Shown: positions 34,644 to 43,963, counted from the stretch's first letter. The stretch: DNA of 64,000 bases from Candidatus Terasakiella magnetica (GCF_900093605.1 NZ_FLYE01000046.1:124001-188000), one strand, 5' to 3'. Translations and numbers: made by a program. The notes: generated from the letters alone by a model not told the origin.

Positions 34644-35693
34644 TTAGGTAGCTGGTTCTTTTAACAACAGATCAAGGCGGTCATTATCCAGCCAGTCATC
34701 ATTGATGTTACTGGCATAACGGAACCCTTTTTGTGCTGCGACTGCGTCATTATAAATTTGGGCAATTTCTTTACTGCCTGCTTCGCGCTCAGACCAGAAA
34801 CTAAAGGCTGGTTTGACCACATAGCGATCACCGAGGTCATCTGTGTAAGGAGCATCATCTTCAGAAACCATCATTTCATGAAGTTTTTCGCCCGGGCGAA
34901 TGCCAATGACTTTTTGTGGCAGTTCTGGCGCGATATAGGTCGCCATTTCCGTGATTTTCATACTTGGCATTTTAGGTACAAAAATTTCACCACCGCGCAT
35001 ATAGCGCAGGTTGGAAATTACAAAATCCACACCTTGTTGCAGCGTAATCCAAAAACGGGTCATGTCCGGATCGGTAATGGGCAGATGGTCTGTGCCTTCT
35101 GCAACCAGTTTTTTGAAAAACGGCAACACACTGCCGCGTGATCCCACAACATTACCATAACGCACGACACTAAAGACCGTTCCGTCTGTGCCAGAAAGGT
35201 TGTTGGCGGCGACAAAGATTTTATCCGCTGCCAGTTTACTTGCGCCATAAAGGTTAATCGGGTTGACCGCTTTGTCTGTTGAAAGGGCCAGAACATGCTT
35301 TACATCGTTGGCAAGGGCAGCGCGCACAACATTTTCAGCGCCATTTACATTGGTGCGAATACATTCTGTTGGGTTATATTCCGCAACTGGTACATGTTTG
35401 AGGGCCGCGGCATGAATGACGATATCAATATCTTTCATTGCCATTTCAAGGCGGGTCTCATCACGCACATCACCGATGAAATAGCGCATGCATGGATATT
35501 CAGTTGTGGAGAACTGCTGTTGCATTTCAAACTGCTTGAGCTCATCACGAGAAAAAATCACAAGACGTTTGAGTTTGTATCTTTCTAAAACAGTTTTAAC
35601 AAAACGTTTGCCGAAGGACCCTGTGCCTCCGGTTACAAGGATGGATTTGCCATCGAGATTGACGTTCAAATCATAATAATTAGATAACCACAC
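34644..35693 (-). CDS. pseB: UDP-GlcNAc 4,6-dehydratase (inverting), PseB
   Basis: A 349-residue extended SDR with TGGTGSFGKRF, the block HAAALKHVPVAEYNP, STDKAVNPINLYGASK (YxxxK present) and the family ending GIRPGEKLHE. PseB makes UDP-2-acetamido-2,6-dideoxy-beta-L-arabino-hexos-4-ulose, the first step to pseudaminic acid. The start is GTG 35693 behind AAGGAG with an eight-base spacer. pseF follows on the same strand, while pseI and pseC are encoded elsewhere in the window. Confidence 0.93.
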   Translation of the reverse strand: MWLSNYYDLNVNLDGKSILVTGGTGSFGKRFVKTVLERYKLKRLVIFSRDELKQFEMQQQFSTTEYPCMRYFIGDVRDETRLEMAMKDIDIVIHAAALKHVPVAEYNPTECIRTNVNGAENVVRAALANDVKHVLALSTDKAVNPINLYGASKLAADKIFVAANNLSGTDGTVFSVVRYGNVVGSRGSVLPFFKKLVAEGTDHLPITDPDMTRFWITLQQGVDFVISNLRYMRGGEIFVPKMPSMKITEMATYIAPELPQKVIGIRPGEKLHEMMVSEDDAPYTDDLGDRYVVKPAFSFWSEREAGSKEIAQIYNDAVAAQKGFRYASNINDDWLDNDRLDLLLKEPAT

Positions 35694-35872
35694 AGTGCAG
35701 ACTCCTTGATATGCGCATTTTGTCCAATTTTATATTACTATTGGGGATAACAGTTATTTTTTCATTAATAGAACAGCTTTTGTAGAAAAAAACGTCAAGT
35801 TATAAAAAGGGGCTAAAAATAGTGATGATTATGAAAATATTAGCTTTTCTTCCGGTGCCAAAACAATATTGA

Positions 35873-35901
35873 TTGACAGGATTCCTATCATCATCCACTA
35901 T
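35873..35901 (+). promoter_or_regulatory. Possible sigma-70 promoter of the short flaF gene
   Basis: TTGACA at 35873-35878 is a full -35 match, followed after 17 bases by CACTAT, a poor -10. It lies about 40 bases before the start codon of the short FlaF gene. Confidence 0.35.
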
Positions 35902-35937
35902 CGTAGTAGCGCTTATTGATGAAGGAGGAAATGTACC

Positions 35938-36282
35938 ATGGCTGAAGCCGATTTTGACAATCTATCAAGTCTCGAGAAAGATGCATTTGGATTGTCCCGT
36001 GCGGCCGTTTTGTTGGATCAGGCTCGTGAAAATGATGATGCGGCTGCATTAACAAATGCGCTTAATCATAATTTAGAAATCTGGGTGGCTATTCGTACAT
36101 TCGTTAGTAAAGAAGATAATGCAGTTCCTGCTGATGTGCGTGATAACTTGCTAAAGCTCGGCCAGTATGTGGCTGAAGTCACGTTCAAAAGTGCAGAAGG
36201 TTTATCTGCGAGTGATATTGCTTCTTTGGTTAATATCAATCTACAGATTTCAGAAGGTCTTCTTGAAGGCGCAGCAAGCTAA
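35938..36282 (+). CDS. FlaF-domain protein (short form)
   Basis: The 114-residue protein consists of just the FlaF domain: LSRAAVLLDQAREN, ALNHNLEIWVAIRTFV, AVPADVRDNLLKLGQYV and LVNINLQISEGLLEG, each corresponding to a segment of the long FlaF at 21803. It has AAGGAGG nine bases before the ATG, its own promoter and a terminator, so it is monocistronic and probably well expressed. Two FlaF proteins beside one FlbT suggest divided roles, for example for different flagellins or growth phases. Confidence 0.75.
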   Translation: MAEADFDNLSSLEKDAFGLSRAAVLLDQARENDDAAALTNALNHNLEIWVAIRTFVSKEDNAVPADVRDNLLKLGQYVAEVTFKSAEGLSASDIASLVNINLQISEGLLEGAAS

Positions 36283-36304
36283 GTTTTCTTAAATTAAGAA
36301 TTCT

Positions 36305-36338
36305 AAAAAAACGGGATGCCTGAGGTATCCCGTTTTTT
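36305..36338 (+). terminator. Bidirectional terminator between flaF paralogue and HAD gene
   Basis: ACGGGATGCC-TGA-GGTATCCCGT forms a ten-base stem with one G-T pair, flanked by six A and six T. It ends the short flaF gene on the plus strand and the pseI operon on the minus strand. Confidence 0.88.
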
Positions 36339-36341
36339 GTT

Positions 36342-36980
36342 TTAGAGTTTTGTTGCCATCTCATCAAAGCTGGTAAGCAGGCCCTTAAAATGTATGTCTG
36401 AGGCAAAGCTTTCCGGTCTATCCGGTGAAATCAGATAGGTTGGGATTTCGGCCTTTAGCGCGGCACTTGCACCTTGCTCACTATCTTCCACCGCATAAGA
36501 ATGGGCTGCTTCTACTGAAAGCTTTTCCAGTGCTGTTGTGTAAGGTAGCGGATCAGGTTTCCCCTTTGCCACCATATCTCCGCCAATCACACAAGAGAAA
36601 TAGCCAGACAGATTAAACTGCTCTAACCAATGTTCAGCTTGGTCTTGCTTGCTGGAGGTGACCAAGGCGATGAGATAGTCTTTTTCTTTAGCTTTTTCTA
36701 AAACGGTTTTTGCCCCGCGTGCAGGTTGTGAACTTGCATGGGCAATAACGGTTTTTTCAACATAATAGTCATAAAGATCAGGCAATTCACCGGGGAGCTG
36801 ATGGGTATGTTTTAAGGTTTTAACCACCTCCAGCAAGGGTGGGCCGTTTAGGGATTGAAATTCTTGATCAGTGCCGCGCACGCCAAAGGTATCAAGAAAC
36901 CCCAGATAGGCTTTTTTTAAGCCCGTGACGCTATCACAAAGGGTGCCGTCTAAATCTAGAAAAAGCCCACGTTTTGCCAT
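36342..36980 (-). CDS. HAD-family phosphatase
   Basis: The four HAD motifs are visible: FLDLDGTLCDS with nucleophile Asp9 and Asp11, VTSSKQD for motif II, KGKPDPLPY with the Lys, and VEDSEQG. The insert after motif I is a helical cap, as in phosphoglycolate-phosphatase-like enzymes. It is the last gene of the pseI operon. PseI does not leave a 9-phosphate, so its role is unclear; a housekeeping phosphatase for sugar phosphates or the missing heptose phosphatase step are possibilities. Confidence 0.75.
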   Translation of the reverse strand: MAKRGLFLDLDGTLCDSVTGLKKAYLGFLDTFGVRGTDQEFQSLNGPPLLEVVKTLKHTHQLPGELPDLYDYYVEKTVIAHASSQPARGAKTVLEKAKEKDYLIALVTSSKQDQAEHWLEQFNLSGYFSCVIGGDMVAKGKPDPLPYTTALEKLSVEAAHSYAVEDSEQGASAALKAEIPTYLISPDRPESFASDIHFKGLLTSFDEMATKL

Positions 36981-36981
36981 A

Positions 36982-37593
36982 TCAGCCTCTTGCCAGCCAT
37001 GACTTGATGGCGAGATTACATAGATCAGGATAAAGCGGTTCGAGCTGTTTTTTCACCACTTCGGCATAATCGCTTGGGCTTTGCTCAGATGGGCAGGGGG
37101 CAATGGGCAGGTGAACCTCAGCCAGTTTATCCCCGCCATCAATTTCAATGGTCATTTCATGAGCGGTAATGCTCACCGATGTTTCGCCCGCTTCAATGGC
37201 GCGGCGCACAGGCTCGGCCCCGCCATAGGTGGGTAGGTAGCCACGATGAAGATTGGTTGTGCCGACTTTAAAACGGTCCAATACATGTTGCGGTACGAGG
37301 TATCTCCATGAAAGGGACACCATCATGTCGATTTCATCCTCGGGTAAATAGGGGGAAATATCTTTTGCTTCTGGGTAATCCACAGCGTGAAGCGGGATGT
37401 TGTGGGCTTTGCAGAGGTCCTGAAACACCTCAAAATCATCACGGGTTTCTCCGCCCTCAGCCTTTGGGAGTTTGCCGTGGGTGAAGACGCATTTTAGATC
37501 AATATCTTTTGAGTGAAGCAGGTAGTCTTTCAAGACATTCAAGCCCGGTTGGCGGGCGAGCAGCGCAACGGTTTTAAGTGGTTTTGTTCTCAT
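36982..37593 (-). CDS. Formyltransferase-like enzyme of the nonulosonate pathway
   Basis: The catalytic triad of N10-formyltetrahydrofolate-dependent formyltransferases can be read as Asn114 and His116 (TNLHRGYLPTYGG) with Asp152 (EIDGG), and GETSVSITAHEM between them matches the family. The N-terminal half replaces the usual folate-binding start but keeps a Rossmann layout. At 203 residues it is shorter than methionyl-tRNA formyltransferase. It overlaps pseI by four bases, so it very likely formylates an amino group of the pseudaminic acid intermediate or product. Confidence 0.72.
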   Translation of the reverse strand: MRTKPLKTVALLARQPGLNVLKDYLLHSKDIDLKCVFTHGKLPKAEGGETRDDFEVFQDLCKAHNIPLHAVDYPEAKDISPYLPEDEIDMMVSLSWRYLVPQHVLDRFKVGTTNLHRGYLPTYGGAEPVRRAIEAGETSVSITAHEMTIEIDGGDKLAEVHLPIAPCPSEQSPSDYAEVVKKQLEPLYPDLCNLAIKSWLARG

Positions 37594-38639
37594 TCAACCA
37601 CATCCCATGATACAGGCGTTCCCGCCACAAGGTCTTGCGTGGCTTTGCCTTTAAGGACATTTTCAAGATGTTTGGGCGCAAGGCCATAGCCCGGGCGCAC
37701 AGAGCGCACGTTTTCTTTGCTAAAAGCTTCCCCCTGTTTGATGTCTTTGCACACATAAAGGGAGCGGCGAAATTTAATGGAACCTTTTTCATGTTCTGTC
37801 GGGCCGTAAGAGATTTCCCCGCGTGCATGAAAGGCCGCAAGGCAGCTGTCGCACAATTCTAAAAACTGTTCAGGTAAAGAGGAAAAGGCTGAGTCCGCCG
37901 TTGCAGGTTCGCGCGCATCAATCACATGTTTTTCAATAACCGTGGCACCAAGGGCGACTGCGGCAATGGCTTGCACAGATGTGGTGGTATGGTCTGAATA
38001 ACCAATGGGCACATTAAAATGCTTTGCCATATCCGGGATATTAACCAGATGACTTTCTTTGGGGTTAGCGGGATATGAGCTGTTACATTGCAGGAGGATC
38101 AGCTCTGTACCGCCTGCATCATGAAAAGCATCAACCGCATCTTGAATATCTTCTAGGGTACACAGCCCTGTTGAGATGATCAGCGGTTTGCCCGTTTTAG
38201 CACAAGCTGAAATAAGGCCGAGATCAACGGTTTCAAAAGAAGCGATTTTATAAGCTTCAGCGCCTAAATTTTCCATAAACTCAATGCCCGCCTCATCAAA
38301 GACAGAGGCAAAAGGCGTTACATTATGTTTTCTTGCATGAGCAAAGAGTTCTTCAAACCACTCATAAGGTGTGGCGGCTTCTTCATAAAGCTCATAAAGG
38401 CGACGGCCTTTCCACAGGCTTTCCCCTGTGATGAGGAAATCTTCTTGTGGGCAATTTAAGGTAAGAGAGTCTGCCGTATAAAGCTGGAATTTAACCGCAT
38501 CTGCACCGGATTTGGCGCTTTGTTCGATGATGCGTTTCGCGCGTTCAATATCACCACCATGGTTGGCGGAAATTTCGGCGATCATGTACGGAGGCTGTCC
38601 CTGTCCGATCGGGCGATTTGAAATATTAATGGTCCGCAC
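37590..38639 (-). CDS. pseI: Pseudaminic acid synthase PseI (NeuB family)
   Basis: A NeuB-type enzyme that condenses the 6-deoxy-altrose intermediate with phosphoenolpyruvate. Visible features are YMIAEISANHGG, ADAVKFQLYTADS, LLQCNSSYPA, GYSDHT, VIEKHVID and a C-terminal SAF domain (KFRRSLYVCKDIKQGE onward). YTADS and the SDHT context favour PseI over sialic acid synthase. I take GTG 38639, which has GGAG six bases upstream; an ATG at 38651 gives four more residues but has no ribosome site. The formyltransferase gene follows with overlap. Confidence 0.9.
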   Translation of the reverse strand: MRTINISNRPIGQGQPPYMIAEISANHGGDIERAKRIIEQSAKSGADAVKFQLYTADSLTLNCPQEDFLITGESLWKGRRLYELYEEAATPYEWFEELFAHARKHNVTPFASVFDEAGIEFMENLGAEAYKIASFETVDLGLISACAKTGKPLIISTGLCTLEDIQDAVDAFHDAGGTELILLQCNSSYPANPKESHLVNIPDMAKHFNVPIGYSDHTTTSVQAIAAVALGATVIEKHVIDAREPATADSAFSSLPEQFLELCDSCLAAFHARGEISYGPTEHEKGSIKFRRSLYVCKDIKQGEAFSKENVRSVRPGYGLAPKHLENVLKGKATQDLVAGTPVSWDVVE

Positions 38640-38703
38640 AAGTCTCTCCATGGTATGAAAGTTTATTAGGAATTTATAACAATCTTTTGAAGGTGGGGGC
38701 AAC

Positions 38704-39375
38704 ATGATTGAATGGTATGATCTAAATGAAGATGTCGCCCTTGCCCTTGTTGATCCCCCTGAAATAGATGAGGAAACCCAGACCCAAGTGGGTTTGAACT
38801 GGGAAGGGGAGCTAAAAGCAAATCCCAACCTGACAAAAGGGCCAATCTATGCGCTGGATAAGATAACGCCTGAGGTCATTCGTCTTTATCAAACAGATTA
38901 TAGTTATGTGTTGGCAGCGCGCAAAATTCCCAAGCTTGATATTTCTGCCATGGCCGTAACGGGTTTGACCATTTGTCCTGAAGGATTGGTCCTTGGTAGG
39001 CGGAGTTCCTTAGTCGTGAATACGCCAAACTTGTGGGAGCCTGCTCCGGCGGGCGGCTTATCCCAACTTGATCTTCATGCCCAGCTGTTTGAAGAATTGG
39101 AAGAAGAACTCGGTCTCACATCAAAAGACTGTGCAAGGCCAAAAGTTATTGGTGGTGTTTATGATGGCTCAACCTTTGATGTGGTGCTGAGCTTAAAAAC
39201 CGCTTTATCTTTTTCTGCCCTTGAAGGTATTTTCCAGTCTTCATCGCGTGATGAATATGATGCAATCAGGCTTTTGCCTTTTGATCAGTTTGATGCGTTT
39301 TTGCAAAAAGAAACCGACAGTTCCCTTGAGATACTGCCGGTTATCTTGAAAGAGTTTCAAAAGCTCAATAATTAG
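38704..39375 (+). CDS. Nudix-like protein
   Basis: The 223-residue protein has a Nudix-like block near residues 118-140 ending EELEEELGL, which keeps the paired Glu of the motif REUxEExGU but has Glu in place of Arg, and the Gly/Glu spacing before it is imperfect. A PAGG segment precedes it as in many Nudix proteins. The gene diverges from pseI with a 64-base gap and ends convergently with flgL, overlapping by four bases. A nucleotide-sugar hydrolase or a non-catalytic Nudix fold are both possible. Confidence 0.6.
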   Translation: MIEWYDLNEDVALALVDPPEIDEETQTQVGLNWEGELKANPNLTKGPIYALDKITPEVIRLYQTDYSYVLAARKIPKLDISAMAVTGLTICPEGLVLGRRSSLVVNTPNLWEPAPAGGLSQLDLHAQLFEELEEELGLTSKDCARPKVIGGVYDGSTFDVVLSLKTALSFSALEGIFQSSSRDEYDAIRLLPFDQFDAFLQKETDSSLEILPVILKEFQKLNN

Positions 39376-41201
39376 AGATATTTGTTGAGCGATAGTTCTT
39401 GGAAGCGTGAGAAAACCTGATAGGACGCTTCCAATGTGCGGGCATGATCCTGCATGGTGGTGATGGCTTCCAACAAGTTGACATTCTCGATGTTACCAAT
39501 GTTTTTATCAAGGAAGCCTACGTATGACTCATGAGATTCATTGGCTGTATTCACACGCACTTGCATGAAGCCCACATCAAAAGCGATTTGCTCGAAACTA
39601 CCTGTTTGTTCTGCGCCAAAAGGTGGTGTGCCTGATGTTGGGAAGGATAACGAATCTTCCAGCAGATACATGGCATCATCAAGGCGGTCCGTATTTTGGT
39701 CCAATCCACCCGCAGTGCCATAAACACCTTGGGCGATAATACCCATGGCACGAATGGCTTTTTCAATCGCTGGATCAATGGCATTGAAATCCATGTCAAT
39801 TGAGCGGTTTTCATTTAAGCGATGTTCCACATTCTGGTCATTGCCCTGATACCACGTCGCGGATGAAATATCCCAATCATTAACTCTCAGCGTCGTGCCA
39901 TCATTTGAGGCAACCGTGTAGGTTTTATTGTTTCCTGTGGAGCCTGATACAGTAAATGTCTCACCAACAGCCAGCCCAGAAAGGCTACCTGTTGTACCTG
40001 CAACTAAAGTGCCCGGAGGCCCTGCTGTAAAGGTAATGTTACCCGTTGCAGCCGGCAGGTATGTTGTGCCGCCACTTTCCGTTAGGGTTGCAGCCTCTGC
40101 GCCACCACTATCAACAACGCCGCCTGTTGTTTCATCTTCAAAGCGTTTAGTATCCAGTGTGATAACTGTACCTGCGGCATCAATGGAGCCAATGGTAAAT
40201 GTTTTATCGTTTTCACCACTGTTGCCGGAACCTTCGATGGTAATGATATCGCCCGCACTGAGTTCAGAGAAACCGCCAGCGGTTCTTGCCGTTATTGTAT
40301 CAGAAGCTGCCCCTGTGCCAATCGCCATGGTGACACCGCCACTGGTTGCCCAATCGATTTTAGTGCCGTCATTCTTAACAATATAGACATTTTCCGGTTG
40401 TGCGTTTGTCGGGGTGACAAGCTGGGTGCTTTCAATGGTGATTTGTGTGTTACTGTCAATTGATTTGATCGTGTAGTTACCATCGTTATAGCCCGTATCG
40501 GCAATGGTAATTGTTGAGCCGGGTTCCAAGTTTGCAAAACTCTGTGTTGAACCAGTGCCTGGTGCAATGGTCAGGGTGCTTGTACCGGCTGTATCATCGC
40601 GATCAAATGTCAACGCATCGGTAATGGCAGAAATACCCTCGCCATTATTTGACATGGTGAATTCTTGTAAATGGGCATCACGCGTTGTTGGGTATTTGAT
40701 TTTTTGACCATCATATTCAGCCTGAAAAGCATCAATGGTTGAAAGCCCCAAATCAACAGGTTGGGTTGTTGTTTTGGTTCCAGAAAAGAGATATTGACCG
40801 TCCACGTCAAGATTGAGGTAAGATTGTAAATCTTTCAGGCTGGACAGAGCCCATTTTTGCAGCTCTTGCGTATCATCTTGAACCGGAGGGTTCGAGAGAT
40901 TGGATTTATAAGACTGCAAGCGGCGGTGAAATTCACTAACGCTTTTTTCAATGGCTTCAAGAGAGGTTGAGGCTGAATCAAGGCGTAGTTCAGCCGTCTG
41001 GTTGTTTTGTACATATCGTTCAGATAGAGTCTTGCTCACCTCAAGGCTGACAAGACGGTGCGATTGGGCAACGATACCAGAATAAACTTGGGTCTTTTTC
41101 TCGGTTGTGACCTGAATTTCGGCTTCAGTGAGGTTCTGCTGAGTGCGCATCATTTGGCGCACGAGCAATTGCTGTGTTGAGAGGTCTGTTACGCGTGACA
41201 T
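39372..41201 (-). CDS. flgL: Hook-filament junction protein FlgL, enlarged
   Basis: The N-terminus (STQQLLVRQMMRTQQNLTEA, then LDVDGQYLFSGTKT near residue 135) and the C-terminus (ITTMQDHARTLEASYQVFSR) are those of FlgL/HAP3, which joins hook and filament. At 609 residues it is about twice the usual length. The extra part, about residues 200-450, contains three related beta-rich units (near 222-262, 310-355 and 407-447), each with a GSTITI-like strand, an N-D/N-K turn and a YTI or FTI strand. It follows flgK on the minus strand after 12 bases. Confidence 0.9.
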   Translation of the reverse strand: MSRVTDLSTQQLLVRQMMRTQQNLTEAEIQVTTEKKTQVYSGIVAQSHRLVSLEVSKTLSERYVQNNQTAELRLDSASTSLEAIEKSVSEFHRRLQSYKSNLSNPPVQDDTQELQKWALSSLKDLQSYLNLDVDGQYLFSGTKTTTQPVDLGLSTIDAFQAEYDGQKIKYPTTRDAHLQEFTMSNNGEGISAITDALTFDRDDTAGTSTLTIAPGTGSTQSFANLEPGSTITIADTGYNDGNYTIKSIDSNTQITIESTQLVTPTNAQPENVYIVKNDGTKIDWATSGGVTMAIGTGAASDTITARTAGGFSELSAGDIITIEGSGNSGENDKTFTIGSIDAAGTVITLDTKRFEDETTGGVVDSGGAEAATLTESGGTTYLPAATGNITFTAGPPGTLVAGTTGSLSGLAVGETFTVSGSTGNNKTYTVASNDGTTLRVNDWDISSATWYQGNDQNVEHRLNENRSIDMDFNAIDPAIEKAIRAMGIIAQGVYGTAGGLDQNTDRLDDAMYLLEDSLSFPTSGTPPFGAEQTGSFEQIAFDVGFMQVRVNTANESHESYVGFLDKNIGNIENVNLLEAITTMQDHARTLEASYQVFSRFQELSLNKYL

Positions 41202-41213
41202 TTTCTACTCTCC

Positions 41214-43508
41214 TTAACCTACAGCTCGATCAAGCACATCGAACATTTCGTTAATTACACTCACAACCCGTGCACTCGCTGCATAAGCTTGTTCATATAA
41301 TATCAGTTGGGATAGCTCTTCGTCCAGATTTACCCCTTTAAAGGTATCGGATTTATTTTTGAGGCTATCGACCAGTACCTGTTGTGTATCGCGATCAGAT
41401 GAATTATTTGCCGATAAACTGGCGCTGGAGGCCAAGACATCAATGGAATAATCCATCAAGGATTTACTACCGACAATAAAGCTACCAGCAGCATCAAAAT
41501 CATGTGAGGTGGTCATGGCCTCTGCCATACCAACCGCGTTTGAGTTATCACTGGCAGCAGTATAATATTCGCCGCCCGCAATCCCGATTGTACTGTCAAA
41601 TTGAACGCGCTGGGCTGCCACGAGACTTGGTGTAGATTGCAAAGATGTGCGAACATTGATTTCCTGAGCAAGCCCAATATTGGATTCTGCTATGCCCAAG
41701 TCTGAGAGCATGGTGCCGCCATTGACTTCGGCAATTACAAGTTCTTTACCCTCGGTATGGGTGATGCGCAGGCGCTCGCCTGAGCCCTCAGGTACAACAA
41801 CGGCTTCCAGCTCCCCATTTAGGGTCGCATCATTGTTGATCTCGGTTGCCAGTTCTTCCAGTGTTAAGCCTGCTTGAACGGTAAAGCCTGCACCACTATG
41901 CTTATCATTACCTGAGCCAACACCACTGTCTTGATCATAAAAGAACAGCGTGGTAGCTGAAGTCGTTGAAGTGGTTGGAACGACTTTACTCTCATATGTA
42001 TCAGCAACCTGATTGTCGACGAAAAAGTCGTTTAACCCCATGAAGTTTGCAAAGCCGCTGTGACTTTCAGTCGTGTGGCTATAGTTGCCCGAGCCGTCCG
42101 ATTCACCAGAGGCATCAAAGGTAATAGACGCATTTTGATGGGTCAGGCCGAGGTCACCAATACTTTCCCCAACCGTTGTGTCGGCATATTCATCGCGAAA
42201 AGCCAGATACATGCTGCTGTCACCAATGGTGATGTTCATGAAGCCGTGATCTGTCTCACTAAAGGAGATTGTTGCTGTGGCCCCTTCGCCATCCAGCCAT
42301 TCTTCCATACGGGTGGCAACTTCTTCGATATTGATGATCTGGGTGCCGTTGTTACCCGTGGCGCCATAATCAATACCATCATCATTTGACCCGGTTGTAT
42401 CTTGAAACAGGGTTGCCAGTGTGGTTGTAGCTTGTTGTTCGCCATCACTGTTAAATAGGACCATACGGGTATCACTGCCGCTGCCAAATTCCATGGTCTG
42501 GGCACTGACATCGGCAAAATAATTCTGGCCTTCATAGCTTTGGTTACCGGGAAAGGACATACCCATATTATGGATATCATTTACCGCTTCTTGCATTTCT
42601 TCTGATAGCTCATCAAGGGTGCGCTGCATATCGTTAAGCGCGCCATCGCGTAAGTCAACCAGACCTTTCATCTTACCGCCAAGCAAATCATTGGTGATAT
42701 CGTAACTGTTGACCTTGATCCCGGTAAAGCCGCCTTGGGCGTGGGAAATGGTCGGGCCACTGGCTGCTGCGCGGGTGTGAGAGATGGTTTGGGCATCAGA
42801 ATCCACAAGGACCGTACCGCCTCTGGAGAAAACGGCAACTTCCCCGTTGGTGCGCTGGAAATATTGAATGTCCATCAGTGTTGAGAGCTCATCCAAAGCC
42901 ATGTCGCGTTTGTCTTTTAAGTCCGATACATCGTTAGAGACAGCTTGGTTACGAATGATTTTATCATTCATGTCGGCAATGGCATGGATCAACTCATTGG
43001 CTTCAGTTGCAGCTTCTGCCAAATCCACATCGGCTTGGAGGCGCAAATCCTGAATTTCAGTTGCCATATCCTGAATTTTATCCACACTATTCATGGCCCA
43101 GCGGATGGTTTCCTGCTTATTAAGCGTGCTGTTCGGGCTGGTGGAGAGCATTTCTAAAGAGCCGACAAGCTCAGACATGATATGACTGATTGAGGTGTTA
43201 TCGCCAGGGGACCCAAACAGTTCTTCCATGCGCTGATAATAGCTGTCTTTCACATCATATTGATAAAGGGCGGCATTTTCTTCGCGCACATCGCGCATGA
43301 GCCCTTCATCAACGGTACGTGTGACCTCGGAGATCTGAACACCAGCACCATTGCCTTCAACCACGCGTGTTTCAAGGTTCACGATCTTTCGTGAATAACC
43401 TTCCGTGTTGGCGTTGGAAACGTTCTCAGCAACAGTTCCGAGCGCTGATTGCATGGCGAGCAATCCGTCCTTTGCCGTATGTAGTGCGAGCGTAATTGAG
43501 CCTGCCAT
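41214..43508 (-). CDS. flgK: Hook-associated protein FlgK
   Basis: The protein starts ITLALHTAKDGLLAMQSAL with ENVSNANTEGYSRK, the FlgK N-terminal signature, and ends with EELSQLILYEQAYAASARVV followed by INEMFDVLDRAVG. At 764 residues it has a large central insert of Ser/Asp-rich beta structure. FlgK is the first hook-filament junction protein. It has GGAGG before the ATG and lies between flgN, its likely chaperone, and flgL, within the sigma-54-driven flgI unit. Confidence 0.95.
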   Translation of the reverse strand: MAGSITLALHTAKDGLLAMQSALGTVAENVSNANTEGYSRKIVNLETRVVEGNGAGVQISEVTRTVDEGLMRDVREENAALYQYDVKDSYYQRMEELFGSPGDNTSISHIMSELVGSLEMLSTSPNSTLNKQETIRWAMNSVDKIQDMATEIQDLRLQADVDLAEAATEANELIHAIADMNDKIIRNQAVSNDVSDLKDKRDMALDELSTLMDIQYFQRTNGEVAVFSRGGTVLVDSDAQTISHTRAAASGPTISHAQGGFTGIKVNSYDITNDLLGGKMKGLVDLRDGALNDMQRTLDELSEEMQEAVNDIHNMGMSFPGNQSYEGQNYFADVSAQTMEFGSGSDTRMVLFNSDGEQQATTTLATLFQDTTGSNDDGIDYGATGNNGTQIINIEEVATRMEEWLDGEGATATISFSETDHGFMNITIGDSSMYLAFRDEYADTTVGESIGDLGLTHQNASITFDASGESDGSGNYSHTTESHSGFANFMGLNDFFVDNQVADTYESKVVPTTSTTSATTLFFYDQDSGVGSGNDKHSGAGFTVQAGLTLEELATEINNDATLNGELEAVVVPEGSGERLRITHTEGKELVIAEVNGGTMLSDLGIAESNIGLAQEINVRTSLQSTPSLVAAQRVQFDSTIGIAGGEYYTAASDNSNAVGMAEAMTTSHDFDAAGSFIVGSKSLMDYSIDVLASSASLSANNSSDRDTQQVLVDSLKNKSDTFKGVNLDEELSQLILYEQAYAASARVVSVINEMFDVLDRAVG

Positions 43509-43529
43509 AATAGACCTCCGACTCTCTTC

Positions 43530-43961
43530 TTAGAGTTCTTGGTTTAGGGAAACAGATGCACTGTGCGGAGCTTGAGAGCCGACCCGCGCGTTATTTGCAT
43601 AGGTTCCACTATGGGGTGTGTGTTCTTGTGCAGCTTCTGCCACACGGCGCATGAATTTACGATTGGTGTCCATGGCGATTTTGAGCAAACGGCCATTTTC
43701 ATCAAGGAGCTCCTGCATTTCCTCACCAAGCTCACGCAAATTTTTCCGGGTATCTTCATCAATACCCTTGAAAGCGTCGGGCTTGCGTTGCAGGGATTTC
43801 ATGTGGCGTTCATAAAACAGGCTGAGCTGGGTTTTCTCATCCAGCCGATCTTGGACTTTATTGCCACCATGGCTGCGCAAGGCGTCATTTTCAGCACTTA
43901 AGATTTCGATCATGCGTTCGCAGATGAAAATCAGATCGTTCACGCGTTCCATCATATCCAT
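43530..43961 (-). CDS. flgN: FlgN-like chaperone for FlgK/FlgL
   Basis: A 143-residue helical protein. The region from residue 10 to about 100 is a long coiled hairpin (LIFICERMIEILSAENDAL, then QLSLFYERHMKSLQ and LLDENGRLLKIAMDTN), as in FlgN. It lies immediately before flgK and flgL, its substrates in other bacteria. The sequence match is mainly pattern and context. The ribosome site is GGAAGGAT. Confidence 0.7.
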   Translation of the reverse strand: MDMMERVNDLIFICERMIEILSAENDALRSHGGNKVQDRLDEKTQLSLFYERHMKSLQRKPDAFKGIDEDTRKNLRELGEEMQELLDENGRLLKIAMDTNRKFMRRVAEAAQEHTPHSGTYANNARVGSQAPHSASVSLNQEL

Positions 43962-43963
43962 AA

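Noticed and set aside
39928-40386. Plus-strand open frame inside flgL
   Set aside because: It is rich in Pro, Val and Ser as expected from the antisense of Thr/Gly-rich repeats; the FlgL frame continues across it.
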